A stretch of DNA of 64,000 bases from Breviolum minutum Mf 1.05b.01 (Eukaryota; Sar; Dinophyceae; Suessiales; Symbiodiniaceae), in the NCBI GenBank assembly GCA_000507305.1, contig DF239943.1, positions 69,706 to 133,705 on the forward strand, written 5' to 3'. Positions within the stretch are counted from its first letter, which is position 1, and the number at the start of each line of letters is the position of its first letter. Shown piece by piece: positions 49,407-60,373 of the stretch. Under the pieces are notes generated by a model. That model worked only from the letters and a program-made list of their open reading frames with translations. It searched no databases and was not told the DNA's origin. Made by a program: the position numbers and the translations under genes.

Positions 49407-49568
49407 CCAGAGAAGTGAAAAGATTGGAGTCTTTTACTTTGGGGTTCATATTGACTTCAGAAATAAACACATCTTCCCCACAACTGTCTGTCGCATGAGT
49501 CGCATCGATCTTCAATTTGGCTGCAGGAAAACGATATCGTGCCACCAAAGGTGAAGGAGACTCGTCGT
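49407..49568 (-). CDS. Candidate minus-strand exon, 54 codons
   Basis: Strong boundaries on the minus strand: acceptor AACCTGTCAG and donor TCTCTGG|GTAAGATCC. The reading is DDESPSPLVARYRFPAAKLK, IDATHATDSCGEDVFISEVN, MNPKVKDSNLFTSLG. Balanced composition, no family recognised. A plus reading (GVFYFGVHIDFRNKHIF) also exists over part of it, but the minus splice signals are better. It is the likely upstream partner of 48828 and 46172. Confidence 0.5.
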
Positions 49569-49569
49569 C

Positions 49570-50150
49570 TGACAGGTTTTTGGTCAACTTCTCATGGGAA
49601 ACCAATGGTTAATAGTCCCTTAATAAAGGCCTTATTTCTTTGGGCGGGATGGCATTGGGGGGGTGGACCCCTTAGATTCCCCATGATGTCTGGTGCTTTT
49701 CAATTCTTCTTTACTTTCATTTGTACTTTGAGAACTAATAGTCATTGACTCATTAGAATTGTTTTATTTGTTGACTCTTATCTACTTGTTGGCATTTTTC
49801 TGTTGTTCATGATGATGCTTTGATTCATGTTCTTGTGAATTTTGTGATGTTTTGTTGCCTACTGAATTCACTTACTTTACTATTAAATAACCTCTGAAGC
49901 CAGGTCGACCAGCAATTTTGTGGGACTGAGATTGAATCTCGTAGCGAATGGCAAGTTTTGGATTTCATCACTTCCAGAAGTCATTCCATCAATGGAACCA
50001 GTTGGTCATGCATAGGAAAAACTCGTTGAGTTTTAGCAATTCTTCTCAAGTTGTTGGATCTACCAACCCAGGATTCCAGTACCAAAAAAAGTTCTTTTTT
50101 AGGGGATTCCCGGGATTCCGACTCCGACCCCAAAAAATGGTAAGCCGTAA
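49570..50150. other. No confident gene
   Basis: Plus frame 49948-50202 is open (HHFQKSFHQWNQLVMHRKNS) but Phe/Ser-rich without splice support. The rest is T-rich. Confidence 0.3.
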
Positions 50151-50153
50151 CAG

Positions 50154-50212
50154 ATTCTCGTTATATCCATCACTGAGGATGCCAAAGCTGAACCTCGCGT
50201 AGTCGAGGCGTT
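50154..50212 (+). CDS. Candidate short exon
   Basis: Acceptor CCGTAACAG then ILVISITEDAKAEPRVVEA, leading into a T run. The 3' limit is uncertain. The reading is clean and may belong with the ankyrin exons that follow. Confidence 0.4.
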
Positions 50213-50478
50213 TTTTTTTTCAAATTATGTTTTCCAGCTGAGGGGATGATGATGCCAGTTTGATGGTAGCTTAACATCGTTGACATGTGTTCCTGCTAAA
50301 CTGAGTTTTTCTCTGTATTTAAGGATCGCATTTGATGGTTGGTGTGTCTATCTACATCATGTTTTGCTATACATTTGATCTACATCCGATCTTCGGTACA
50401 CATGTCATCTTCTGTAGAATTGGACCAAATCTTCCAGTATACACCCGATCTATTTTCCAAATATTCACTAGCTGAACA

Positions 50479-50793
50479 ATGAGTGCAGGTGCAGGCTATG
50501 TTCGTCACGATTATCCCATGATATCTGAGATGTGTTGGCAGCCACTTTCTTGTGTATTGATCAAGATCGAAAGGGGTTATGACTATTTCGATAATTTTTT
50601 GGATCAACAGGTGACTTTGGCAACGCCCATGGAGATTGCAACATACTTTGGAAACTTGGAGTTTCTTGGGCAAACTTTTTTAGAAACAAGACAGAGGATC
50701 AAAATCACTGGGGAGAGATTTCAATTCATACTTTGTTTCGTTCTGACTCTCCTTCTGTATACTCTATATGTTATTCACATGCTCATACTGTGA
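50479..50793 (+). CDS. Candidate exon(s), ankyrin-like segment
   Basis: The open frame reads GYVRHDYPMISEMCWQPLSC, DNFLDQQVTLATPMEIATYF, GNLEFLGQTFLETRQRI. ATPMEIATYFGNLEFLGQ fits an ankyrin first helix and turn. An acceptor at GGATCAACAG (about 50610) may mark the exon start. A hydrophobic C-terminal run (FILCFVLTLLLYTLYVIHML) before TGA could be a membrane segment or intronic read-through. Confidence 0.45.
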   Translation: MSAGAGYVRHDYPMISEMCWQPLSCVLIKIERGYDYFDNFLDQQVTLATPMEIATYFGNLEFLGQTFLETRQRIKITGERFQFILCFVLTLLLYTLYVIHMLIL

Positions 50794-51116
50794 ATCTTCT
50801 TATAGAACATCATGTTTTAGCTGCTTCTTTTTCAACTTGCAACCTGTCGGCTAAAAAAACATCTAATATCATTATTGCTATTAGATGATTCTGAAGAAAA
50901 AACATGCCCCGGTGACACATTTGGATAAAGGTGGGCCGCCAGGAGGATCCAGTAGGAAAAATTGCTATAAAGTGGGGCCCCATATTTATATATCCCCTAT
51001 AAAAAAATGCAAAAAAAGATATCCCAACAAATTTCACCTGGGATTCATTTTCACCCTTACATTTTTCCCAATTTTTTCACCCCCCAAAAAAAATCTCCGG
51101 TTTTTCCCCCTTGTAG

Positions 51117-51296
51117 GATCTGATTCTCTATGCGCTCAGGATGGTGCAGCTGCTTTTCCATAAGGGTGCCGATCCTGAGGACAGGAAACACAATTCCCTT
51201 AATCGGAAAACCGATGGATTTGAGGTGGAATCAAGGATAGAGAAGCTTCCCCCCCTTTTTTTGGCATTCAACAAAAAAAGATGGGATGGATTTTGA
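51117..51296 (+). CDS. Ankyrin-repeat terminal exon
   Basis: Acceptor CCCCTTGTAG after a pyrimidine-rich tract. The reading DLILYALRMVQLLFHKGADP then EDRKHNSLNRKTDGFEVESR, IEKLPPLFLAFNKKRWDGF and TGA at 51294-51296. MVQLLFHKGADPED is the classic end of an ankyrin repeat (V-x-L-L-x-x-G-A-D-P). 59 codons. It probably ends the plus-strand gene of the exons at 50.1-50.8 kb, though a donor could lie inside. Confidence 0.65.
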   Translation, partial: DLILYALRMVQLLFHKGADPEDRKHNSLNRKTDGFEVESRIEKLPPLFLAFNKKRWDGF

Positions 51297-51739
51297 TGTT
51301 TCATGTCGCTTTTTTTTTTCGCTACACAGCTTCAAGGCACAAAACATAACATAAATCAGCCTTACAACAAAAACATTGTCTTTTGACAAGCAAACTTGGG
51401 AAGAACTTGGGTGTATCGTATCTCTACAAAATACGGTTCGTTGTATATAATTGCCTCAGAAATGCCAGCTACGCTGGCAATGTTCAGTAAATATGTCTTG
51501 TATTGTCTTGTCCTGTTTTCTACCAACAAAGAGTTGTAAAATTTGGAGCAATTTTTTCTGGTTGGAGCTGAAAGCCAGCTTCCCCATCATTTCAAAGACC
51601 TTTTGGGTTTCAGAATCACCTTTTCCACTCACTGCTTCGCGCTTCGAGTGTATAGGAAGCCAGTCATGGCTACAGTGCTATACAAGTGGCCCAGGCCGGG
51701 TTTTTAAAACCAATTTCTAACCAAAAGAAATAGTCGTGC

Positions 51740-51826
51740 ACCAAAATGGATGGTTTAATGGAAAATACTGTTGAAATGGATGCTTTGGGGCCTTGGGGGT
51801 ACCACTATTTTCGGAAACATCCATGT
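51740..51826. mobile_element. Family B element, 5' truncated
   Basis: CCAAAATGGATGGTTTAATG, AATGGATGCTTTGGGG, then ACTATTTTCGGAAACATCCA. The left arm is missing. Confidence 0.6.
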
Positions 51827-51829
51827 GTC

Positions 51830-52680
51830 GAGCAGGGAAAGACGAATTTTATTTCACAGCTCTCTTAGCTTGGAAGATGTCGTTCTCCACTTTGGGTGTC
51901 AAAATTTCGTCAGGAAATCCCAAAGAGTGCCCTGGGTTTTTAGGACAGGATGGACAGGATGGATGGACAGTAGCACAGCCGCCTGAAAAAGCAATAGCAA
52001 TTGTTCAATCACATCGCCAAAAATTAAAATCACATCGCCGAAATTCACTTTCGCAGTTCCAAAAAAAAAGGGGGGCAGAAATTTCCTATGGTTTTCCTGT
52101 GATGGCCTTCGCTATTGTCTTCGCTACTGTCAGACTTCCCCCACAGGCCTGTGGTCATCATCACATCACTCGCTTCTTGACCATGCGGCTATGCCTTTGC
52201 TCCTTGGCAGGTAGCAATCTGGATAGCTTCAGCTTCAATTGAGATAGAGATTCAACACCTTCCCTGAACTACATGATGTGGTAATTGATAAGATGTGATA
52301 ACACATGATAATATATAATGATGAGATATATGATGAGCCATGACAGTACAATAAGCACGGTATAGTGTGACATGTTGTTCCTGCTTTTTCATATGATTGT
52401 TAATCTGCAGCTGGTCGCTTCTGCGAAACTGGGGCAGTTGGCAATCACGTGATTTTGAAGACAACATAGTGAAGTGTCTCTCGAGCAAATTCTCACCTAG
52501 CTATTGCTTCAAAAAATCTCCGGCGTTTTAAAAAAACGTTTTGCCTTGTTTTTTTTTTTGGAGAATTCCTGAGGATCTATGTTTTTGTTTTTTTATACTT
52601 GCATCAACGGTTGTTTTGGGTTGTCCTCTGGGAATGGAAATTCTGCTGGTTTTCCAACCTTAGGAACTGCATCACCATTT
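51830..52680. other. No confident gene
   Basis: The long plus frame to 52242 changes character along its length (FLGQDGQDGWTVAQPPEKAI, HRQKLKSHRRNSLSQ) and has a GGCAG|GTAGC junction at about 52210. It may contain a short exon but no boundary is convincing. Confidence 0.3.
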
Positions 52681-52683
52681 AAG

Positions 52684-52804
52684 ATGCGCCCCGGCTGGCG
52701 TTATCGCCCTCGCCCTCGCGTTATTCTCTCGAGTCCCATGGGAGTCGATTAAATCGGTGGAGGAATCCGCGTGGTTTTTTTTGGACAATGCAAATCAACA
52801 GTGA
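52684..52804 (+). CDS. Candidate exon, GC-rich
   Basis: After CCATTTAAG the frame reads CAPAGVIALALALFSRVPWE then SIKSVEESAWFFLDNANQQ and TGA. The first half is hydrophobic. A distinct GC-rich island in AT-rich DNA. The donor could lie before the T run at GCGTGG. Confidence 0.4.
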
Positions 52805-52809
52805 ATACA

Positions 52810-53400
52810 CCTAGCAGGTCAACAATTTGACATCCTAATGTGGACATCATATAATGAAATTTATTGGAAATAAGGTTGACATCATTTACCCAAATCTACA
52901 TGACTCGATGACTATTTAATGCACAATAATGCACAAACTTGACATGAGTTATTTCCACCACGTAATGCTCACATATCTTCGGGAAAACAGGAACATCTTC
53001 AAAAGTGCCCTTGGTACAGGGACATGTTAGTTCCCCATAATAAAACATGCAAAACATGTACAGTAAATATTTCAAGCCAAAATAGACACTCACAAGCCAT
53101 CCAAAGCTTGGAATGATTCGCAAAACTCACCAACAAAACTGTGAAGAAATGCCGGACCAGGGCAGTCATCCAATGTCAACATCCAAAGACCTACAACTCT
53201 GGAAATCACAAGTTTAGGCTTGATAGATTTTTGGGATGATTGACAAGACCAATGAAGGTAAGTCATCCAAACATTTAGGAAAAACACCTATTAAATCTAT
53301 TTAAATTTGAGGATCTGATCGAAAATTCTGACTGATCAACCAAACGTTGCCAGCTGCGGAAATGCGGTTCTTCGCACAGCCGAGCTGAGCTCGCTGTCTA
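52810..53400. other. No gene seen
   Basis: A half family A end (GGGACATGTTAGTTCCCC) near 53020. No coding support. Confidence 0.35.
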
Positions 53401-53552
53401 AGCTGAGATGATCTCGCTTAGTGCCATGAGGACAAGAAACAGGTCGCGTTTCAAGACGCCAATCGAACCCATTGAACCCATGAAAGGCCAAAAAAACAAG
53501 ACCTGTATAGACCTCTTAAACTGCAGAATTAAAACATTTTTTCATTTTTTAG

Positions 53553-53775
53553 GAATGGTGTCAGACGACCCTCTCTCTTTTTGCATCTTTCTGCGCTGGA
53601 CAAGATTTAGCGATTCGGGGCCGGCCAGTGACTCATGCCAGGGGCTGGGCAGCTGTTCGGTGTCACCGGTTGAAAGATGGGTGCGGAAGGCCACAACATG
53701 ACTTGCAGAAATGGCCTGCAGGGTCCATTGCTGTGAAACTAATTCATGATAATGCCTGTTATATTCTAGATGCAT
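53553..53775. other. GC-rich patch open on both strands
   Basis: Plus frame after TTTTTTAG: TTLSLFASFCAGQDLAIRGR. Another plus frame: DDPLSFCIFLRWTRFSDSGP. Minus: FRTHLSTGDTEQLPSPWHES, LAGPESLNLVQRRKMQKERG. Part of it (GATTCGGGGCC...CCAGGGG) also occurs near 14152, so it may be a dispersed repeat rather than an exon. Confidence 0.35.
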
Positions 53776-54008
53776 GAATTATACATGCATACCCGCAAAA
53801 AATGTCAAGAACATCGATCGAGTAGACTCTATGAGTCTTGGATTTCATTGATATCCTAGTTTACAAGGATAAAACAAATGAATACAAATGATGGGTTTAC
53901 TATTATATATGCCACATCACACATCGGGGAATATGAGTTGATTTTCTTGAGACGCAGAACGGATTTTACAGTCCTAAATCAGATCTGTGTGAAGGATTAT
54001 GAAGGGTA

Positions 54009-54100
54009 CTCCCCTGAAAACTAACATGTCCCCTGACAAAATATGCTTGGAAGACTATTCCCCTTTTGAAATGGTCTCTTTTTAGTTTTTTTTGTGTTAC
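54009..54100. mobile_element. Family A MITE, degraded right end
   Basis: CTCCCCTGAAAACTAACATG at the left, TA before it; the right end is not clear. Confidence 0.5.
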
Positions 54101-54116
54101 AGTAATTTTCGAGGAG

Positions 54117-54137
54117 GATATATATATATATATATAC
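54117..54137. repeat. (TA)n tract
   Basis: About ten TA units leading into a family H element. Confidence 0.85.
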
Positions 54138-54235
54138 CTGGACCCAAACGACCCTTGTTTTCTATTGGAAAAGGCCTTGTTTTGGAGGGTTTTTTTAGCC
54201 CAAAAATAAGAGGACATCTCCAGGTTGAAGGTATG
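54130..54235. mobile_element. Family H element
   Basis: Starts ATACCTGGACCCAAACGACC and ends GAGGACATCTCCAGGTTGAA, the reverse-complement arrangement of the copy at 5085. Confidence 0.55.
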
Positions 54236-54410
54236 TATAGATCCACCTTGCCAGTTGAAAAATCCACCGATCAGGCTGACAGGCGACCAAAAGACCTTTG
54301 CAAGGGAAACAGCATTTGTTGTTTTGTTGGGCCATCTTGGTCATATTGGACCAACCAAAACACTGTTAACGTATATTTTCAGGATCACCGAAACAATAAA
54401 CAACCTGTAA
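54236..54410 (+). CDS. Candidate exon, frame undecided
   Basis: One frame reads LTGDQKTFARETAFVVLLGH then LGHIGPTKTLLT. The other reads DRRPKDLCKGNSICCFVGPS. Both stay open. TATATTTTCAG at about 54372-54382 is a possible acceptor for a following exon. Confidence 0.3.
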
Positions 54411-54928
54411 CATACATGATGTCAATGTACAACCTGCATATTGTCAATCAAATGATTAGAGGTTGAGGTAATCTGCACTTTTTTCTTTGCATAATTTCAT
54501 TGGACGCGCTTCGCAACCCAACGAGACTTTTATCATTGAATCTTGAGACTCCGTTACAAACGCGTTGATGCGAAACGGAGGGCACCAAGTTCGACGAAAA
54601 GATCGGAAACAAACATGGGGGAAAACTGGCGTTTTTTGGAGGAAAAGTTTGTAGTTACTTGGCCCTGTATTATTCATACATACAAATTTGCACCATTAAT
54701 GATTCCAGGAAAAAATCCTTGAAGAAGGTTGCTATATCATCTCCTAGATTTCTCAGTCATCAAGAGAAGTGCAAGGCGAGCCTAGCTTAGCATGATCCAA
54801 AACAACATGTCTTGACTGGTAGATTCGCCAATGTGGAGGTCATCAAGAGCCTTTCTGATTTGGAATACGCTCATTATGAGTATAAAGGTCTCTCTTAAGA
54901 CACGTGCATTCAAAATACTTGTATATAA

Positions 54929-55240
54929 GTGACAAGATCTATTGGAGATTCCGAAAGAATGTCATGCAAGACGACTCAAACTCTGCTTAACAGCGGACAA
55001 TATACGATGGGATCCAAAGGGGTTAGCTGGACCCGTGGATCTGGTAGTGAAGACGAAGCAGTGATCCGCTTGGTAGTGAATATCGCACTTTTCCATAAAG
55101 GTTTCATATTTCGTTTTGTTGTTTTGTTCTTATCCGGATTTGAGCCAACAGTATCATCTCATGTGGTATGGATTAGTTTCAATTTGATTGGAACAAGACT
55201 GTTGAGGTTAGACTTGTCCCATTTAGATCGGGAGCCTTGA
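54929..55240 (+). CDS. Candidate exon(s), low confidence
   Basis: The open frame reads SIGDSERMSCKTTQTLLNSG, VSWTRGSGSEDEAVIRLVVN, then hydrophobic FRFVVLFLSG. The first half is polar and protein-like, the second could be intronic. No splice boundaries are settled. Confidence 0.3.
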   Translation: MTRSIGDSERMSCKTTQTLLNSGQYTMGSKGVSWTRGSGSEDEAVIRLVVNIALFHKGFIFRFVVLFLSGFEPTVSSHVVWISFNLIGTRLLRLDLSHLDREP

Positions 55241-56530
55241 CATATAAGGATTTTTGAATCGTCTAATTACTAGTCGCCAAAGCAGTGGCATCGGTCTTCC
55301 AGTAGAAGATTGAGTTTTTCAAGAGGAAGCCTGATGACTTGACACCTCCCATTGCTGAACATGATGTGAAAGAGAAATCAATTGTCAAACTGTAGTTTTT
55401 TTTAAGTCAAAATCATGGTATGATTTTTTGAAATGATAGTCCAGGCCGTGAATTCTCATCTCATTTCAACATCAACCATGAGCAGCTTTGATGAAAGCTG
55501 GGAGTGTTGGGGTCGTTTTCAATGTTGGGGTTCATAACCAGGGACGTTGAAATACTGTACATCCCCAACCTTTTCGCAGTGTAGTCAGCAAACATGGCTG
55601 ACTGTAAAATTAACCATTTGAAGATGTGCTGTAGTTCCTATATGTCACTGCCATGCTAGTTTACTAGAGGGTTAAAAACACAGCAAGTAACGAGTTATTT
55701 AGAATGTTTGTAGGACCATTTTTTGAATGATATGTAATTCTATTTACATATATTTACATCAATTTTCCCCATCCTTGGCAAAACCCTACAGTCAATAGAC
55801 AAAACCCGGCGGGCGGTGACCACTTGCTATAGTTGAGACAAGTGTCAACTATATCTAATATCAACTATCAACAGGTTCTCCATGTTTGGTCCATCAACAG
55901 TGTCATTAGAGTTGAAATATGTTAGGCTTTACGGTTCGCAGTTGGCTTTAAGTTTCCAAGTTGAAACCGGCGTGCCACAAATGTGCAGGCCAATTGGGCG
56001 AATTGATGATGCTACCCTATCAAGGACTGGACGGAGAAGTACCTTGCAATGATTTCTAGGTTCTCCAATCAAAGCTTTGGTAACTTTGAATCAAGAGCCA
56101 GGTCATTCTTTGAGAAGCTAAAATGATGTTTGACTTTTCATATCCAGCATTTCTCTACAACCTTTTTGAGAACTTTCCTGATGTCGTCGCGATTGGAAAG
56201 GATTACTCTCCTGCAATACCTTTCGTTCTTTGACGATGCACTGGCCATCCAAAACCTTGCATCCTCTTATATACAGAGTGTGTACTTACCATTTAAATTG
56301 ACATGAAAGGAAATTGTGATATACTATTTTATCTATACCTGTTTCCTCATGTATCTATTCGCGATGCCTCTATACTATACACGAATCACTTGGTGGGTTT
56401 AAAACGCTAAAGAGCGAGCTCACCAGCACTGGCACTGTTGACAGACACAGATCTATTCTGTATAGTATAGATATATAAAACGACGGCCGTTCATTGTGTA
56501 TCTATAGTTTAAATACTCACATTATATATC
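55241..56530. other. No gene; AT-rich
   Basis: Includes a degraded family A copy (about 55576-55675, GCCATGCTAGTTTACTAGAGGG) and a family D end (GTCCATCAACAGTGTC near 55890). Confidence 0.4.
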
Positions 56531-57492
56531 ATTACTAACTTTGTTGTATAGTCCAGATCAGTGGCGTTTGCATCAGTGAGGGTTTAAAGAAAAAACAGAT
56601 GGCTCAAAAGTGTGAAACAGTGTTCGTTCACATGTCAAAAAAAACCAATGTATTCTATTTTTTTTGCATTGTTTTTTTTTGTCGTTTTGAGAGGTCGGTT
56701 TTTTTGCCGCAAAAGCAAGGCCAAGAGATTCTTTAACCCTGCCCAATCTTGCTCATCAAAAAGACATGAGAAACTGTTGGGGGGGGAGGCAACATGACAT
56801 GCACAAGCACAAGACTTGTTCATTATATAGATGGTGGGAATGAATAAGTAGAGAATGAAGCACGAAAAAACACAACTAGAACAGATCCAAATCCAAATTT
56901 ATTAGTGAGTTATACCGAAGTTGTACCATAAAATGGAGCAAGATAGAAGATAGAGACGCACATGATTTTAACACATGGAAATCAAACAAAAAGAGAATGA
57001 AAGATAAATATGTATAAAACAACGTTGAACACACACACACACAGAAACTGAAAATGAGAGAAACAAACCAATCACAACTACAAAAACAACAATGAACATA
57101 TACAGAACTCAAACATATTTAAACCATATAAGCAGAAAAATAAAGAAAACACAAACACACAGAACTGAATAGAATATACAACATAGACAAGCACAAACAA
57201 GATCTAAATAGAAAAGACGATACACAGTAACTATATTAAGTTAACAACAACAACAACACACACATGTAGAAACATGAATAAACAATTAGTAAATATTTAG
57301 TGTGTTTATAACGAGTGCTTGTCGATCTTGTCGCAGGTGATGTGTGGCAACACGTGATAAAAATAGCATTGAATATATCACATGTTTCCCGTTTGTTCAT
57401 CAGTTTTTCCACTTTCACTTTTGAGGCATTGAGGGTTTTCGAACCCACTGACCTGCCCCCGCTAATCTGGACTATAAAACGAAGTTAGTGAT
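56531..57492. mobile_element. Candidate 0.96-kb terminal-inverted-repeat element
   Basis: ATTACTAACTTTGTTGTATA then GTCCAGATCAG at the left. The right end, read inverted, gives ATCACTAACTTCGTTTTATA then GTCCAGATTAG (about 26 of 31 matching). The interior is rich in A and C on the plus strand, holds a CA microsatellite near 57031-57045 and no long ORF, so it would be non-autonomous. Confidence 0.5.
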
Positions 57493-57846
57493 ACAACATA
57501 GTACACTATATGATATGGTATGATATGATATATATATAGTATAGATATATGAGATAGTATGATTTCAGATTCTACAATACAATGTGATAATACATATTTA
57601 TACATCTTCATCTACCTTGGTCGCGTTGGAACACAACAATGGTTTATTGTGTCCCCGGAGGATGGTAGTTGCAATGATGACAGCCGTGAATCGTTTCGTG
57701 ACAACGCCTGAATCTCTTCCTGTGATTCAACATGCTCTGAGAAAATGAGAAATCGTCGGACGTTTAACCAACAACATCTTCAGCTGTGAACCTTGTTGTT
57801 CACAAACACCTTTGAATCAACTTTTGGTGACATTTCATGGTTTCAG

Positions 57847-58032
57847 GTGATGGAAAAATACACATCGCAATTTTTTGATATCTTGAATTCGGTGGGTTCT
57901 CCTTATTCGTTCCAGTTCTCATCCGTTTGTGGGGTACCTATTCCGCTTACACGAAGATTAGCATGTGGAGTTGCGATGATCTGGCCATCTCACACTGTTT
58001 GTGGACAACATCTCAACATCCCATTTATTTGA
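57847..58032 (+). CDS. Candidate exon, 61 codons
   Basis: Acceptor ATGGTTTCAG, then VMEKYTSQFFDILNSVGSPY, SFQFSSVCGVPIPLTRRLAC, GVAMIWPSHTVCGQHLNIPF and TGA. Mixed, globular-looking, with four Cys. No family recognised. The donor may precede the stop. Confidence 0.45.
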   Translation: MMEKYTSQFFDILNSVGSPYSFQFSSVCGVPIPLTRRLACGVAMIWPSHTVCGQHLNIPFI

Positions 58033-58774
58033 CCAATGCTTTAATTATCTCAAACGGATTCCCCCAATTTTCTTCAGTTGATGTACAAGAGAGAGCTGAA
58101 TGCTGCTAATTCATCGAAGTAAGTTCAGATAAAAAGGAGTCTTTTGCCCTAAGGATCATTAGCCATCCAGTTCTTTGTTTCGTTGAGCAAAATTTTGACC
58201 TCTTTATTTATGTGACCTTAATTTTTAGTTTTTCTTCCATTGTTGGGTTTCCAACTGGCTCCCAACCGCAGCATGTTGCTGGTTCCATTTGACCTTCTCA
58301 TCTCAGAACATGGCTCAGATAGCATTCCACCCACTGAGAGCGCTCGAGAGCTAAAAAAAAAAATGGGGCGGCTGAAATCCAGCTGAAGACTGCTACTTGG
58401 GAACCCTTGCGAAATCTACCATGAAACAGGAAGCCTGATCACCTTTAGTTTTAAATGACCATATTAATTGTAAGACAATGTAACTATGTTGATATTGGTA
58501 CATGTTAAAAAAAAACTTTGTTACAGTGATAACATTCATAGAGTTCGCAGTTATATCTCATCAAGCTTGGTGATCTCGTGACCACTGAAATATCTCCAGC
58601 GGGGAAGGGTTCAGGGTTCCGGGAATTCTCCCCCAACTGGTGGGTTTTGAAGATCAAGGAATCCCACCCCAAATGCCTATTTCTAGTGGATTATACCCAA
58701 AATTAAGGATCATAAAATCCCAGCCGGAAATTCTGATTTTGTTGAATTATAGTGTTTTTTGTTTTTTTTCCCAG

Positions 58775-58843
58775 ATCACATGGCGCCATGTGCCAATTTT
58801 TTGTTTCACGCCGCAAAAGCCATATTTGATTGGCTCAATTGAC
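58775..58843 (+). CDS. Candidate short exon
   Basis: Acceptor TTTTTCCCAG. In one phase it reads HMAPCANFLFHAAKAIFDWL to TGA, a good amphipathic helix. Another phase (ITWRHVPIFCFTPQKPYLIG) runs slightly further. The phase is not fixed by a neighbour. Confidence 0.35.
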
Positions 58844-59166
58844 ATATTGAAATAGAAGGGGCCACCTGTGCCACTACAATTCGAAGATGTTTGGACGACA
58901 CTCGGCCGCAATGAAATGTTCATAAACTTGGTGTGTGCATTCCCGGCTTATTTGATTTGCATTTACTCAGAGATACGTTTGCTTTTCCTTCATTGTCCTT
59001 TTAGGAAGTAGTTTTTTCTTCCTTTTTCTTGGGTGATGACAGAGTTAAAAATGTTTGGCGACATTTTTTGGCGCCTTCATGTACCCTGAACCCTGTACAG
59101 TGAATGATTTCATATTAGATGATAGCATTTGGATGAAGGTTTTACAGCCGAATTTTCTGTTCCCAG

Positions 59167-59260
59167 GTTTCTTTGGTCGCAAGAAGGAGGAAGAAGACAA
59201 GAAGACTCCGCCATGCACTAGTTCTGGCATTGTTTGGGGGTCCCAGCATATCAGGATCGG
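59167..59260 (+). CDS. Candidate exon, charged
   Basis: Acceptor TGTTCCCAG, then GFFGRKKEEEDKKTPPCTSS and onwards with GIVWGSQHIRIGRIRF. The start is highly charged. The 3' boundary is unclear. Confidence 0.4.
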
Positions 59261-59621
59261 CAGAATAAGGTTTTCTTGCAGACCAGGGCAACTTGATTTT
59301 ATAGATAGTTCCCTTAAATCTGTGTGTTTATATTGTTTGCCCCTAAACTACAAAAGTCATAATCTGATGGTGTGCCATATTATTGCTCACGCTTGACAGA
59401 GGCTGTAGGGATGCCGCATGAAGATGCATGAAGAAGCAGCCTTTGCACAAAAGTCTGGATTGTTTTTTTTTTTCTGGCGGACTGGTATGACTTTTTCACC
59501 AAGATTCGTTCGCTTGCTAAGGGACATCTCCATTTGCAAAAAAAAATCTGTGTTGGTGAAATATGGTGTAATCATGCTAAATACTAAAATTTCTGATGTT
59601 ATAATGCACCCAGATTCCTAG

Positions 59622-59818
59622 GTCCTACAAGGGTTGAGTGGTAAAACGATAGAATCAGAATCAGTATATCATTACCTCGGGGAGACGACGGATAGCTACA
59701 GCATAGCTTGTTTCGGGGCATGTCGACTTGAGTCATCGCCGGGGGTCTGGTCCTCGCATTGCACAATGAAAAATGGGATGATAAGTTTGGGGAGATATGT
59801 GCAAAAAGCTGTGCAAAG
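59622..59818 (+). CDS. Candidate exon with strong splice sites
   Basis: Acceptor CAGATTCCTAG and donor GTGCAAAG|GTAAGG enclose 65 codons plus two bases, all open: VLQGLSGKTIESESVYHYLG, ETTDSYSIACFGACRLESSP, GVWSSHCTMKNGMISLGRYV. Balanced globular composition with three Cys. The intron that follows carries a family C element at 59980. It could be upstream in the same gene as 60212, but no family is assigned to it. Confidence 0.65.
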
Positions 59819-59979
59819 GTAAGGCAGGGTCATCTTTTGTGACATGGATTTGTGTTCTGATTTACTGATGCTGCAATCTTTTTTTTTAGCTGGCCTTCCC
59901 CGACCGAAGCTATAGTCCTATAGATGTTGATAGTCAAAATCCGGCTTGGAAAAAGAGTTGCCATGGGAACTAAAACTGG

Positions 59980-60073
59980 GTGGTGGTTTCACATATTTTT
60001 TATTTTCACCCCTATTTGGGGAAGATTCCCATTTTGACTAATGTTTTTCAACTGGGTTGAAACCACCAACTAG
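59980..60073 (+). mobile_element. Family C introner-like element inside an intron
   Basis: GTGGTGGTTTCACATA to GAAACCACCAACTAG, GT and AG at the ends, AAAA on both sides. It lies between the exons at 59622 and 60212. Confidence 0.8.
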
Positions 60074-60211
60074 AAAAGTATCCACTTCCTGGATTTTTTT
60101 GTCACAATAAAAGTTGTGTTTTTTTGATTTTGCCTTGATCAGCTCCATTTTTTGCGCCGGTCCTGACTACTTGGTTTAGAGCCTGGGTCCCACTGATGCG
60201 GGCGGGAGCAG

Positions 60212-60373
60212 GTACACAATGTGAATCTTCCGGGGGAGAGTACGATGTACTATGACCATGCAACTTGGCACAAAGCTGGTTTTTGTCATGAGAAAAATCA
60301 GCAAAGGAAGTGTTTCTTGAAGGGCACCCAGAGAATCCCAAACCACCAACCCAAACCAACACTTAGCCATTAG
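60212..60373 (+). CDS. Candidate exon, phytanoyl-CoA dioxygenase-like C-terminal motif
   Basis: Acceptor GCGGGAGCAG, then VHNVNLPGESTMYYDHATWH, KAGFCHEKNQQRKCFLKGTQ and RIPNHQPKPTLSH to TAG 60371-60373. The pattern P-G-[ED]...[YF]-D-x-x-T-W-H-x-A-G...N-x-x-x-x-R fits the distal His (metal) and Arg (2-oxoglutarate) region of PhyH-family oxygenases. The family match is from memory of the motif. A minus frame is open too but lacks such a motif. Confidence 0.55.
   Translation, partial: VHNVNLPGESTMYYDHATWHKAGFCHEKNQQRKCFLKGTQRIPNHQPKPTLSH

Noticed and set aside
57400..57480. tRNA-like T-arm (GGGTTCGAAAACCC on the minus strand)
   Set aside because: No matching acceptor stem, D-arm or anticodon arm at the right spacing could be drawn.
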